From positions 62,001 through 126,000 of the forward strand of contig NZ_SRSG01000009.1 in the NCBI RefSeq assembly GCF_005543295.1: a DNA stretch of 64,000 bases, in the 5' to 3' direction. Position 1 is the stretch's first letter. Every line of letters starts with the position of its first letter. This DNA is from Halalkalirubrum salinum (GTDB taxonomy: Archaea; Halobacteriota; Halobacteria; Halobacteriales; Haloferacaceae). Positions 35,828-44,831 of this stretch are shown in pieces. A model generated the notes under the pieces. It was given only the letters and a program-made list of their open reading frames with translations, did no database searches and was not told the DNA's origin. The position numbers and the translations under genes were made by a program.

Positions 35828-37627
35828 CTACGCCAGATCCTGCAGTTCTGCCATTCGATCGAGATACACGCCGTACACCGACAGTGCGGCCTCGATCGGC
35901 TCGGGGTCGGTCATATCGATGCCCGCGATTTCGAGCGCCTCGATCGGGTAGACGCTTCCACCGGCTTCGAGCATCTTGCGATACTCGGCGGCGGCCGAGT
36001 CGCCCTCCTCGCGGATCCGCGCAACGATCGCAGCTGCCGCAGAAATGCCCGTCGCGTACTGGTACACGTAGAAGTTGTAGTAGAAGTGGGGAATTCGCTC
36101 CCACTCGCGAGCGATTCGATCGTCGGTCTCCGCAGGCGCGTAGAACTCCGCTTTCAGGTCGCCGTAGATCTCGTCGAAGACATCCGGCGTGAGCGGCTGA
36201 TCGACCTCGGCGAGCGCGTGAATCTCCTGTTCGAAGTCGGCGAACATCGTCTGGCGGAACAGCGTCGATCGGAACCGCTCGAGATACTCGTCGAGCACAG
36301 CCGTTCGGAGTTCGTCGTCTTCGAGGGTTTCGAGCAGGTAGTGAGTGAGAAGCGTCTCGTTGACCGTCGAAGCGACCTCTGCGACGAAGATCTCATAGCC
36401 CGCGTCGTGCCACGCCTGTTCATCCTGGGCGAGCTCCGAGTGCATCGAGTGGCCGAGTTCGTGCGCCAGCGTGAACATCGAGGCGATGTCGTCCTGGTAG
36501 TTCATCATGATGAATGGCTGGGTGTCGTAGGTACCAGACGAGAACGCGCCCGCGCGCTTGCCGCGGTTCTCGTAGACGTCGACCCAGCGATCCTCAAGGC
36601 CCTCGGCCATCCGCGACTGATATTCTTCCCCAAGCGGTTCAACTGCCTCGATCACCCATGTCTTTGCCTGCTCGTAGCTGACTTCGGGTCCTTCCTCACC
36701 AGTGATCGACATGTACAGGTCCCACATTTGAAGCTCGTCAAGTCCGAGCGCGTCGCGCTTCAACTCGGCGTGGCGGTGGAGATACTTGAGGTTGTTCCGG
36801 ACCGTATCAACGAGGGTGTCGTATACCTCGACAGGCACATTTGGACCGTCGAGTGCAGCCTCACGGGCTGAGTCGTAGTTTCTCGCACGCGCCATCTTGA
36901 CGTCCTTGCGAACCTGGTTTTGCAACGATGTCCCGACAGTGTTTCGGACGTCTTCCCACTCGTCGTAGAACTCTTCGTAGACGAGTTTACGGAACGCCCG
37001 ATCTTCGTGTTTTTGCAGCTTCGTGAAGTTGCCCTGGCTGATCTCGATCGCATCGCCGTCAGGATCTTCGACAGTGGGAAACTCCATATCGGCGTTCGCG
37101 AGCATTGAGTAGATCTCGCTGGGCGAACTCGTGATCTCACTGAGTTCCGCGAGGAGTTCTTCGACCTCCGCCGATCGAGTGTGTTCCTTTCCGCGCAGTA
37201 CGTCGTCGAAGTAGTGTTCGTACTCCGCAAGTGCCGGCTCGGCGTCGATGAACGCCTCGATGTCGTCGTCGTCGAGTTCCTGTAGCTCCGGTTCGAGATA
37301 CGAGATCGCGCTCGCGGCCTCCGAAGACAGCGACTGCGCTTTCGCCGACAGCGCCTGGTACTCCTGGTTTCTGGTGTCTTCGCTGCTTCGAAGGTTTGCG
37401 TACACGCTTACCTGTGAGACGTCTCGCATGATCTCCTCGCGGAGCGATAACAACTCATGGAGGGTTTCGGCGTCCTCGGTGACCTGCCCTTCGTAGCGGC
37501 GCAACGCATCGATCTGTTCGGAAACCGCCTCGTAGGCCGCCTCCCAGCCCGAGTCGGTCGCATAGATGCTCTCGAGAGACCACTTGTACTCCTCGTCGAT
37601 CTCACCACGTTCGGGAACCGAACTCAT
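35828..37627 (-). CDS. pepF: Oligoendopeptidase F (M3 family)
   Basis: The protein has 599 residues from MSSVPERGEIDEEYKW; an earlier Met 13 codons upstream is less likely. It has the M3 zinc motif LAHELGHSMHSEL near residue 388 and the mostly helical fold with an acidic N-terminal half. It hydrolyses short peptides in the cytoplasm. It is transcribed in the same direction as pan, and intracellular protein turnover by proteasome then oligopeptidase is a reasonable link. The M28 peptidase gene is divergent. Confidence 0.94.
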   Translation of the reverse strand: MSSVPERGEIDEEYKWSLESIYATDSGWEAAYEAVSEQIDALRRYEGQVTEDAETLHELLSLREEIMRDVSQVSVYANLRSSEDTRNQEYQALSAKAQSLSSEAASAISYLEPELQELDDDDIEAFIDAEPALAEYEHYFDDVLRGKEHTRSAEVEELLAELSEITSSPSEIYSMLANADMEFPTVEDPDGDAIEISQGNFTKLQKHEDRAFRKLVYEEFYDEWEDVRNTVGTSLQNQVRKDVKMARARNYDSAREAALDGPNVPVEVYDTLVDTVRNNLKYLHRHAELKRDALGLDELQMWDLYMSITGEEGPEVSYEQAKTWVIEAVEPLGEEYQSRMAEGLEDRWVDVYENRGKRAGAFSSGTYDTQPFIMMNYQDDIASMFTLAHELGHSMHSELAQDEQAWHDAGYEIFVAEVASTVNETLLTHYLLETLEDDELRTAVLDEYLERFRSTLFRQTMFADFEQEIHALAEVDQPLTPDVFDEIYGDLKAEFYAPAETDDRIAREWERIPHFYYNFYVYQYATGISAAAAIVARIREEGDSAAAEYRKMLEAGGSVYPIEALEIAGIDMTDPEPIEAALSVYGVYLDRMAELQDLA

Positions 37628-37725
37628 ACCAATCGGGACGGGTGGCTCAATCGTAAGCCTTGCCAATCAGCGGCTTCGATCGCCACAACACGTATCATTT
37701 TGCCCACGCTCACTAACCAGGGTGT

Positions 37726-39084
37726 ATGAGTAACACCGAGCGATCGGCCGCCCTCTCGGCGGCGATCGGACGGACATGGACGGATGAAACGCCGTGGCAG
37801 TTCCTAACCGACCTGACGGCGATCGGTAACCGCATGGGCGGCAGTGAGGGCGAACGAGAAGCCGCCGAACGCGTCGGCACCGCCTTCGAAGACACCGGGC
37901 TCGAGGACGTCTCAATCGATCCCTTCGAGATGGACGAGTGGCGACGAGGATCGAGTGAACTCGAGCTTCGCGGGTCGACAAACCGGTCTGGTCGATCTTT
38001 CGAGTCGATCGCACTGCCGTACTCCCCGAGCGGGGCCGAAACTGCCCCGTTCGTCGACGCCGGCTACGGAACGCCCGCGGAGATTGACGAACTGAACGTG
38101 GAGGACCGGATTGTCGTCGCGAGTACGACAACCCCCGAAGGTGGCCGATTTATTCACCGTATGGAGAAGTTTGGCTACGCGATCGAATCCGGCGCAGTCG
38201 GGTTCGTGTTCGTCAACCACACACCCGGACAGCTGCCGCCGACAGGCGCACTCAAATTCGGCCAAGAGGCCGCGGCGATCGCCGTCGGGGTCAGCAAGGA
38301 GACGGGCACGTGGCTCCGCGAATACGCCGAAAACACAGCGGGACCGAGCGCTGAGCTATCGGTGTCTGTCGAGGCCGAAACCGTCGCCGGCGAGAGTCAG
38401 AACGTCGTCGGTCGACTCGGCCCCAAGACCGACGAGGAGCTGTTTCTCGTCGCACACTACGACGCGCACGATATCGCCGAGGGAGCGCTGGACAACGGCT
38501 GTGGGATCGCAACCGTGCTCGCGGCAGTGCGAATCCTCGCGGCTGCCGAAGACAAACTGACACGAGGGGTTCGGGTCGTCGCGGTCGGTTGTGAGGAAAT
38601 CGGACTCCTGGGCGCAGAGCACCTCGCGGCGGCGATCGATCACGAGCGCGTCCACGGAGTGCTGAACGTCGACGGCGCAGGGCGGTTCCGCGACCTCGTC
38701 GCGTTGGCACACGGCTCTGAGACAGTCGTGGATGTGGCCGAGTCGATCGCAACGGAGACGAACCAGCCGATCCGAACGGAGCTCGAACCGCACCCGTTCA
38801 GCGACCAGTGGCCGTTCGTCCGCGCGGGCATTCCCGCTCTCCAGCTACACAGCGACAGCGATGATCGCGGCCGTGGCTGGGGCCACACTCACGCCGATAC
38901 CCGCGACAAGGTCGACGACAGAAACATCCGCGAGCACGGGATCCTCACGGCGCTGTTGGCGATCGAACTGGCCGATCGGGAGCTCCCCCGACTCGAAGTC
39001 AACGACCTGGCCGATCGGTTCCGTGAGGCCGACTTCGAACCGGGGATGCGTGCGGCTGACTTGTGGCCTGACAACTGGGAGTGA
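37726..39084 (+). CDS. M28 family zinc aminopeptidase
   Basis: The 452-residue protein has an M28 metal site. His and Asp lie in VAHYDAHDIAEGALDNGCG near 242-260. Glu residues lie in GCEEIGLLGAEH near 290. A further Asp lies in VLNVDGAGR, and a His lies near the end (GWGHTHADTRDKV). An inserted PA-like region occupies about 100-215. There is no signal peptide, so it acts in the cytoplasm, probably removing N-terminal residues from peptides. It is divergent from pepF, so two peptidases share a control region. Confidence 0.9.
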   Translation: MSNTERSAALSAAIGRTWTDETPWQFLTDLTAIGNRMGGSEGEREAAERVGTAFEDTGLEDVSIDPFEMDEWRRGSSELELRGSTNRSGRSFESIALPYSPSGAETAPFVDAGYGTPAEIDELNVEDRIVVASTTTPEGGRFIHRMEKFGYAIESGAVGFVFVNHTPGQLPPTGALKFGQEAAAIAVGVSKETGTWLREYAENTAGPSAELSVSVEAETVAGESQNVVGRLGPKTDEELFLVAHYDAHDIAEGALDNGCGIATVLAAVRILAAAEDKLTRGVRVVAVGCEEIGLLGAEHLAAAIDHERVHGVLNVDGAGRFRDLVALAHGSETVVDVAESIATETNQPIRTELEPHPFSDQWPFVRAGIPALQLHSDSDDRGRGWGHTHADTRDKVDDRNIREHGILTALLAIELADRELPRLEVNDLADRFREADFEPGMRAADLWPDNWE

Positions 39085-39112
39085 CCGGACAGTATTCCGC
39101 AATTTCACCGAC

Positions 39113-39763
39113 TCAGACAGCGATCGCCGACAGTTCCTCCAGCGACTCGATCTCGTAGGTCGGGTCGGCGACGAGCTGGTAGTCTGCCCGGTGGGGCCGG
39201 CGGATGAATGCGACGTCCAAGCCGGCGCGATCGGCCGCGAGCACGTCGACGTTGCTGTCGCCGACGTACAGCGCCGAGTCGACGCCGATCGCCGAAACCG
39301 CGTCTTCTAAGAAGTCTGGCTGGGGTTTACGCCGCTGAAAGCCCTCCAGTGTTGGCGGGCGGCCCGTCGCGTAGCCAAACAGTGCAGACAGGTCGAAGCG
39401 GTCGACGATCGATTCGACCGTCTCGTGTTGGTTGTTGCTCACGATTCCAAGCGGTGCATCGAGTTCTGCGAGCGTTCCGACGTCTGCGTACAGCGTTTTC
39501 CGGCCGTCTTCGAGCGCCGATCGCTGTGTAGCGGCGACCGCCGACTCGCGTTGGGCCCACAGCGCCGCTGGGTCGATCTCGTAGCGCTCGGCGATCTGCT
39601 GAATCCGCGTGATATCGGCGTCGATCATCCCATCGACGACCGCATCGTCGGGCGTGACACCGAATTCGGCGAACGCGTCACGAACGCCCTGCCGAAGGAC
39701 CGATCGCGGCGTTGGATACGTCAACACGCCGTCGTTGTCGAAAACGACCGCATCGTAGCACAT
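39113..39763 (-). CDS. HAD family hydrolase (phosphatase)
   Basis: The protein has 216 residues from MCYDAVVFDNDGVLTYP, where Asp9 and Asp11 form the HAD nucleophile/acid pair. Motif II lies in LGIVSNNQ near 112. Motif III Lys is in FQRRKPQPDF, and motif IV is in LYVGDSNVDVLAADRAG. The cap between motifs I and II is helical, as in phosphoglycolate phosphatase-like enzymes. The substrate is not known. The open frame runs nine codons further upstream, but this start matches the family. Confidence 0.9.
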   Translation of the reverse strand: MCYDAVVFDNDGVLTYPTPRSVLRQGVRDAFAEFGVTPDDAVVDGMIDADITRIQQIAERYEIDPAALWAQRESAVAATQRSALEDGRKTLYADVGTLAELDAPLGIVSNNQHETVESIVDRFDLSALFGYATGRPPTLEGFQRRKPQPDFLEDAVSAIGVDSALYVGDSNVDVLAADRAGLDVAFIRRPHRADYQLVADPTYEIESLEELSAIAV

Positions 39764-39855
39764 ACTGGGCGTTCGGGCCCGATCGAACAAAAAGTTGCTA
39801 TGAGGGGAGGGGAGCGCTACTGTGAGCTGTATTCACACGCTCGGCGGTAGGTATC

Positions 39856-40740
39856 TTACCGTTCATCGCTCGACGCTACGTCGCCGGCGTCGCGGAGCCC
39901 CTCGACGATCGACGCGTTGGTCCGTTCGACAATCGCGCCCTCGATCGCTCGACCGCCGATCGCCTCAATCGCGCGCTCGCGGGCAGCCTCGTCGACGACG
40001 AACGAGAGTTGCGGGTAGATGACGTCTGAGAGTACGAGCGGCTCCGGTGGGGCCGGCGGGATCCCGTCACCGCCCTCGATCGATTCGGAGCCTAGCAGGC
40101 GATCGATGAAGTCAATCGACAGTTCTCCGGTCCCCACGCGGTGGACAACAGTCACGAGCCGTCGAACCAGCTCACGGGCAAATCCGCCGGCCGCGAATCG
40201 GACGACGAGGAAGCCTCCATCTCGATCGAGCCGTCCAGAGAGCCCTCGGTGGGTGCCCTCCGCATCAGGCGTGAGGTTGTGAAAATCGTGGCTGCCGCAG
40301 AGCTGCTCGAGCGCGGCTGCGGCCCGCTCGTCGTCGATCGGCGGCAGACTGGCGATTGGTGGCAGACTAGCGATCGACTGTTGCTCACCTGTGGGCGCAT
40401 AGAGATGATAGCTGTACTCGCGGCGATAGGCGTGATGCGTCGGGTGAAACCCGTCCGGAGCATCAGCGGCCGCGTACGCGCGGATCGAACCGGGGAGTTC
40501 GCTGTTGAGCGCTCGCGGGGTGAGCCACCCGGGGGCGTCGAACGCGATCGTCTGTGCGATCGCCGACACCCCGGCGTCCGTCCGGCCTGCGGCGGCGTAC
40601 CCCGGCGGGGCACGATCGGGCGCACAGACATCGAGCGAACGGAGGGTAGAAAAGAGATCCCCCTCGACGGTGCGGACGTCCGGCTGTCGCTGATAGCCGT
40701 GAAACGGCCGGCCGTCGTAGGCGAGCCGGAACGCGCGCAT
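39856..40740 (-). CDS. truA: tRNA pseudouridine(38-40) synthase TruA
   Basis: The protein has 294 residues from MRAFRLAYDGRPFHGYQRQP. The catalytic Asp55 is in AAGRTDAGVSA and the second domain has FAAGGFARELVRRLV. It makes pseudouridine in the tRNA anticodon arm. The hisS stop lies two bases upstream of its ATG, so the genes are co-transcribed. An imperfect duplication (SLPPIASLPPI, near residue 125) arises from a short in-frame DNA repeat. Confidence 0.94.
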   Translation of the reverse strand: MRAFRLAYDGRPFHGYQRQPDVRTVEGDLFSTLRSLDVCAPDRAPPGYAAAGRTDAGVSAIAQTIAFDAPGWLTPRALNSELPGSIRAYAAADAPDGFHPTHHAYRREYSYHLYAPTGEQQSIASLPPIASLPPIDDERAAAALEQLCGSHDFHNLTPDAEGTHRGLSGRLDRDGGFLVVRFAAGGFARELVRRLVTVVHRVGTGELSIDFIDRLLGSESIEGGDGIPPAPPEPLVLSDVIYPQLSFVVDEAARERAIEAIGGRAIEGAIVERTNASIVEGLRDAGDVASSDER

Positions 40741-40741
40741 C

Positions 40742-42037
40742 TCAGAAGTCGTCGTACGTCGGTCGATCGAACGCCCCGGGGAAGGCGTCGACATCGACAG
40801 TTGTCTGGTCGCCGGAGGCCATGTCTTTGACCGTCACGTTGTCGTCGGCCAAGTCCCGTTCGCCGACGATGACGACCGTCTCCGCGCCGATCGAGTCCGC
40901 ATAGCCCATCTGTGCGCCGAAGCTGCGATCGGAGAGGTCCGTCTCGACGACGTTGCCTCGATCGCGGAGGTCGCGGGCGATATCCGCGGCGACCGATCGG
41001 GTATCGCCAACGGTCAACACGTAGTAGTCGATCGTCGCCGCGTCATCGGGCCAGACGCCGGCGCGCTGTAACAAGAGGCCAAGCGGTGCGTGGCCGGGCG
41101 CAACGCCAACCGCGGGCGTTGGCTGGCCGCCAAAGGATTCGATCAGATCATCGTAGCGCCCGCCGCCGAACACCGAGCGGCCGATCTCGCCGGTCGAGTC
41201 GAAGCACTCGAAGACGACGCCAGTGTAGTAATCTAATCCGCGGGCGGTCTCGAGCGAAACTGTGCAGTACTCTCGGGCACCGAAGTCTTCAGCGGCTTCT
41301 AGCACAGCTTCGAGGTTCTCAACAGCGTCGGCGACGCGATCGGTCTCCGCGAACGCCGTGAGATCCGAGAGATCGTCGGTGTCGAGCAGGTCGTCAAATT
41401 CAGCGGCCTGGGCGGCACTCAGGCCGGCGTCGACGAGGAGGTTGTGGTACTCGGCCGTCTCGATCTTCGCGCTTTTGTCGACCGCACGGATTGCGGCCTG
41501 CGTATCCACGTCGGCGTCAAAGGCGTCCAACAGCCCGCCGAGGATGTCGCGGTGAGAGACCCGGAACTCGAAGTCTTTTGCAGTGAGGCCAAGCCCGGTC
41601 AAGGCGTCCGCGGCAACGGCGAGCACCTCGGCGTCGGCAGTCGGTTCGCTCGATCCGAAGATGTCGACGTTCGTCTGGTAGAACTCCCGAAAACGGCCCT
41701 GCTGGACCTGCTCGTAGCGCCAAAACGGCCGCGTGGAGTACCACTTAATCGGCTTCGAGAGCGCCTGCGCCTTCGCGACGACCATCCGTGCGACCGTCGG
41801 GGTCAACTCGGGCGTGAGCGCCACGTCCCGATCGCCTTTGTCGGTAAAGTTGTACAGCTCCTCGACGATCTCCTCGCCGGACTTGTCGACGTACATCTCG
41901 GTCCGTTCGAGCGCCGGCGTCCCGATCTCGCGGAAGCCGTACCGCGCGGCCGCGGTCTCGACCGTGTCGATGACCTCCCGGCGAGGAGCCATCTCCTCAG
42001 GGTAGAAGTCACGAAATCCTTTGAGCCCTTGGTACAT
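40742..42037 (-). CDS. hisS: Histidyl-tRNA synthetase
   Basis: The 431-residue class II synthetase has motif 1 in the N-terminal MYQGLKGFRDFYPEEMAPRR region and motif 2 in WRYEQVQQGRFREFYQTNVD near 105-125. The histidine-A loop is in ARGLDYYTGVVFE, and motif 3 in GGGRYDDL precedes a C-terminal anticodon domain. It charges tRNA-His. It sits directly upstream of truA, making a small tRNA-related operon. Confidence 0.95.
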   Translation of the reverse strand: MYQGLKGFRDFYPEEMAPRREVIDTVETAAARYGFREIGTPALERTEMYVDKSGEEIVEELYNFTDKGDRDVALTPELTPTVARMVVAKAQALSKPIKWYSTRPFWRYEQVQQGRFREFYQTNVDIFGSSEPTADAEVLAVAADALTGLGLTAKDFEFRVSHRDILGGLLDAFDADVDTQAAIRAVDKSAKIETAEYHNLLVDAGLSAAQAAEFDDLLDTDDLSDLTAFAETDRVADAVENLEAVLEAAEDFGAREYCTVSLETARGLDYYTGVVFECFDSTGEIGRSVFGGGRYDDLIESFGGQPTPAVGVAPGHAPLGLLLQRAGVWPDDAATIDYYVLTVGDTRSVAADIARDLRDRGNVVETDLSDRSFGAQMGYADSIGAETVVIVGERDLADDNVTVKDMASGDQTTVDVDAFPGAFDRPTYDDF

Positions 42038-42127
42038 GCAAAGGGGTTTTCGAGCGATCGTCTGAAAGCTGTCGGTTCGGCCGCGACCTCGTTGGGACAG
42101 AATGCCCGTAAAGACGAAGTCCCACGA

Positions 42128-43000
42128 TCAGATCGCGATCATCGTTACCCCGATAACCGCGAGCACAGCCGCGACGAGCCGAAGCCGAAAGTAGCGCTCG
42201 CCGAGAATGATTCCGCCGAGAACGACCGCCACGATCGCCTGCGTGTTGATCACCGGGGAAGCGATGCTCGCAGGCAACAGCGAAAATGCGATCGTCGTGG
42301 TGTGTTCACCGAGGGCGACGATCGCGCCGCCGCCGGCAAACAGCGGGATCGATCGCCGCGAAAGCGTCGGTGGGTTCTTGATTGCACTCGGCAGGAGCAC
42401 GATCGCGACCCCGGATAACAGGAGGGGCACCCAAAGCGTTCCGGGGATCGCGAGCTCCTGGAGGGCAACCCGTTTGCCCACGTCGGAGATCGCATAACAG
42501 ACGGCACTCAACAGCGCAAACTGTGCGGGCCGAGACTTCGCGGCTTTGCGGAACGGCTCGAAGAACCCGCCCGGCTCGTAGTTCGCGACGTACACCGCAA
42601 GCGTCGCGACGACGAGGCCGCCGACCTGCAGCGGCGTCAGCACCTGTCCGAGGACAAGAATCTCGATCGGCAACACAAACACCGGGACGATCTTGTTAAT
42701 CGGTGTAACGTAGGAGACGTCGCCGTCGTCGATCGCCCACAGAAACAGAATAAACGCAGCCGCGGTGGTCACGATCGTGAGCGCGACCACGCCGATTGCC
42801 GTCGCGTCAATGCCGGTGAACTGGCTCGCTTCGAGATCCGTCTGGGTAATCGCAACCGGCAGGTACCACGTGATCGCCGAGATATTGATGAGCACGGTCA
42901 GCGCTGCGGGCGGAATACCAACGAACGATCGCTTCAGGACAAAAATATACACGCCCCACACGAGCGCGGCAGCGACAGCGAACCCGAGTCCGGCATCCAT
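42128..43000 (-). CDS. EamA/DMT superfamily transporter
   Basis: The 290-residue membrane protein has about ten helices in two EamA repeats. The second repeat starts near residue 150 (QFALLSAVCYAISDVGKRVA) and ends in the ILGERYFRLRLVAAVLAVIG pattern. Such proteins export metabolites or amino acids. The substrate is unknown. It is a complete counterpart of the partial EamA gene at the left end of the window. The 43-bp tandem array lies upstream, between this gene and the PP-loop gene. Confidence 0.9.
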   Translation of the reverse strand: MDAGLGFAVAAALVWGVYIFVLKRSFVGIPPAALTVLINISAITWYLPVAITQTDLEASQFTGIDATAIGVVALTIVTTAAAFILFLWAIDDGDVSYVTPINKIVPVFVLPIEILVLGQVLTPLQVGGLVVATLAVYVANYEPGGFFEPFRKAAKSRPAQFALLSAVCYAISDVGKRVALQELAIPGTLWVPLLLSGVAIVLLPSAIKNPPTLSRRSIPLFAGGGAIVALGEHTTTIAFSLLPASIASPVINTQAIVAVVLGGIILGERYFRLRLVAAVLAVIGVTMIAI

Positions 43001-43068
43001 TGAATCGGTCGAGGGCCAGCCGCGACAAGAGTGGTTCGATCACACCTGCAGACACCCGAAAGCGAGAG

Positions 43069-43179
43069 CGGCCACTCAGCGGCACTTAGCAATCACTCAG
43101 CGGTCACTCAACGGCCGCTCAGCGGCACTTAGCAATCACTCAGCGGTCACTCAACGGCCGCTCAGCGGCACTTAGCAAT
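43069..43179. repeat. 43-bp tandem repeat, about 2.6 copies, intergenic
   Basis: Full units at 43094-43136 and 43137-43179 begin CACTCAGCGGTCACTCAACG, and a partial unit precedes them from about 43069. The units themselves contain shorter ACTCA/GCGG sub-repeats. The last unit touches the stop codon of the PP-loop gene. There are no spacers, so this is not CRISPR. Confidence 0.92.
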
Positions 43180-43772
43180 CACTCGATCGATCCGCGGACG
43201 TACGTCTGTTCGTGCTCGGGGAACACGTCAGTGACAGCGTCGGCCCCGTATTTGTCGGCCAGGAGCGCTCGAAGTTCACCCTCGTAATCGGCTTTCGGGA
43301 TCACCTCACTCGGTCCCGATTCGACCTCGAACGTCGCCTCAACGAGCCGATCGACGGCGCCGCGGCCGAACCCCGAAAGCGGCGAAATATAGTCGACGCC
43401 GTAGCGATCCTCGATGCTTTGTGCCTGTGCGCGGGTGACGGTCGGGACGCGATCGTCACGTCGGGTCCCGTCAGCAATCGCGTCAACAGACAGTTCTGCG
43501 ACCGTTTCGAGCGCGTGGTGGTGGACCATCTGGATGCCGTTACGCGGAAAGCCGTCCTCGTACATCCGTTCGGCTGCGGCGTCGGCGGTCGATCGATCGA
43601 GTTCGACGGTCTCGAAGGGAAACGACAGCGACTCGGCGGCGGCTTCGGCATGTTGCCAGTCGTCGGTGATACCAAAGTGCGCAGTGACGAGTGTGACGTC
43701 GTAGAAACGATCGACCAACAGGGCTGCCAGCGAGGAGTCTTTGCCGCCGCTGTACAAGAGTGCGAGGTCCAT
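43179..43772 (-). CDS. PP-loop (N-type ATP pyrophosphatase) family protein
   Basis: The 197-residue protein starts MDLALLYSGGKDSSLAALLV, with the SGGKDS PP-loop that binds ATP and adenylates a substrate. A HAEAAAESLSFPFETVEL segment and a C-terminal GFGRGAVDRLVEATF follow. Related proteins act in tRNA thiolation, diphthamide formation or asparagine synthesis. This short form lacks the extra domains of each, so the reaction is open. It abuts the PDCD5-like gene with no gap, in the S19e-PDCD5 cluster typical of haloarchaea, hinting at a translation-related role. Confidence 0.8.
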   Translation of the reverse strand: MDLALLYSGGKDSSLAALLVDRFYDVTLVTAHFGITDDWQHAEAAAESLSFPFETVELDRSTADAAAERMYEDGFPRNGIQMVHHHALETVAELSVDAIADGTRRDDRVPTVTRAQAQSIEDRYGVDYISPLSGFGRGAVDRLVEATFEVESGPSEVIPKADYEGELRALLADKYGADAVTDVFPEHEQTYVRGSIE

Positions 43773-44123
43773 CTACCGCCGGCGGATGTTGAACGATTTC
43801 GATTCGGGCTGAAGCTCTTTGAGCAGCGACTTCATCTGGTCTTCGTCAATACGGTCCTGTAGCCGCCCACTGCGGGCGAGTGCGACAATCTGTTGTTCGA
43901 CCTGCTGGGCGAACTCGGGTTTCGACATCTGCACAGCGTTGAGTCGCTGGCGTGCGCCGTCGGTGAGATGCTGGCGGAGCATCGCCTCTTTTTGCGCCTC
44001 CGCCTGCTGTTGGGCGGCCTCTTGAGCCTCCTCGTTGGCGCCGGATTCCGCGCGGTCTTGCAGCTCTTTGAGCTTCTGTTCTCGGAGTTCCTCGAGTTTT
44101 TCGTCGTCAGGGCTTCCGCTCAT
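43773..44123 (-). CDS. PDCD5-like DNA-binding protein
   Basis: The protein has 116 residues from [21 protein letters not shown] long charged N-terminal helix is followed by a three-helix core ([20 protein letters not shown]) and a basic C-terminus FNIRRR. It matches the archaeal homologue of the eukaryotic TFAR19/PDCD5 protein, a small nucleic-acid-binding protein of uncertain role. It lies between S19e and the PP-loop gene in one operon-like cluster. Confidence 0.9.
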   Translation of the reverse strand: MSGSPDDEKLEELREQKLKELQDRAESGANEEAQEAAQQQAEAQKEAMLRQHLTDGARQRLNAVQMSKPEFAQQVEQQIVALARSGRLQDRIDEDQMKSLLKELQPESKSFNIRRR

Positions 44124-44197
44124 GGCTGTATATTCTCGATCCGGCAATGAAAACCATTTCGGAGGCCACAGCGAAAGCAATCGGACCGCGGCGCCGA

Positions 44198-44653
44198 TCA
44201 GGCGTAGCGCTCGAGTTCCGGGTTGTCGATCGATTCGAAGACCGCTTCGGCAGCCTCGTCGAGGAACGCACGGCCCTCGTCGGTGATGCGGCGCCCCTCG
44301 CCCTGTGCGGTCTGGACGAAGCCCTCGTCTTCGAGCTGGGCGAGCGCGGTGCGGATGATCTTCCGGGAGCCGCCGGCGTGGCTCGGCGGGGCAACCCGAT
44401 AGCGGGTCGAGCCGCGGGTCGAGCCGCCGTATTCGGTCGCGAGTCGCTCGATGCCGATCGGCCCGTTCATCGCGACCTTCCGGAGCAGCGACGCCGCGCG
44501 AGTCTCCCAGAAGTCGTCCTGCTCTGGCGGGAGCTCTCTATCTGCACCGGATTTCGTGTAGTTGACCCACTCGGGGGTTTCAAGCCGATCCGCAAGCCGG
44601 TCCGACAGCTCCTCGATGAGCGCGTCGGCCGGAACGTCGTAGATGGTTACCAT
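44198..44653 (-). CDS. rps19e: Ribosomal protein S19e
   Basis: The protein has 151 residues from [20 protein letters not shown]. The helical S19e fold is shown by [20 protein letters not shown] and by [21 protein letters not shown] near 80-100. It is a small-subunit protein found only in archaea and eukaryotes. It starts the S19e-PDCD5-PP-loop cluster and has a clear TATA-like box. Confidence 0.95.
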   Translation of the reverse strand: MVTIYDVPADALIEELSDRLADRLETPEWVNYTKSGADRELPPEQDDFWETRAASLLRKVAMNGPIGIERLATEYGGSTRGSTRYRVAPPSHAGGSRKIIRTALAQLEDEGFVQTAQGEGRRITDEGRAFLDEAAEAVFESIDNPELERYA

Positions 44654-44677
44654 GACGAGCAATTCCCGCTTGCGTCG

Positions 44678-44685
44678 TTTAAACC
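44678..44685 (-). promoter_or_regulatory. TATA-like box of the S19e gene
   Basis: GTTTAAAC lies 25-32 bases before the S19e ATG on the minus strand, fitting a leaderless transcript. Confidence 0.5.
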
Positions 44686-44831
44686 CATCGTAATCGACCG
44701 AGAGCGGGTGTGTGGAGCCCTAACGCGCACGATGAACCAGATCGCCAAACCTGGTGTCCCTGCTTCTAGCTCGGTGCCGAACGCGGGCCGATCGGACCGT
44801 TTTTGCGGCAATCGCCCGAACGACAGACAGG

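Noticed and set aside
43069-43179. Possible CRISPR array
   Set aside because: The units are joined directly with no unique spacers and no cas genes are present; it is a plain tandem repeat.
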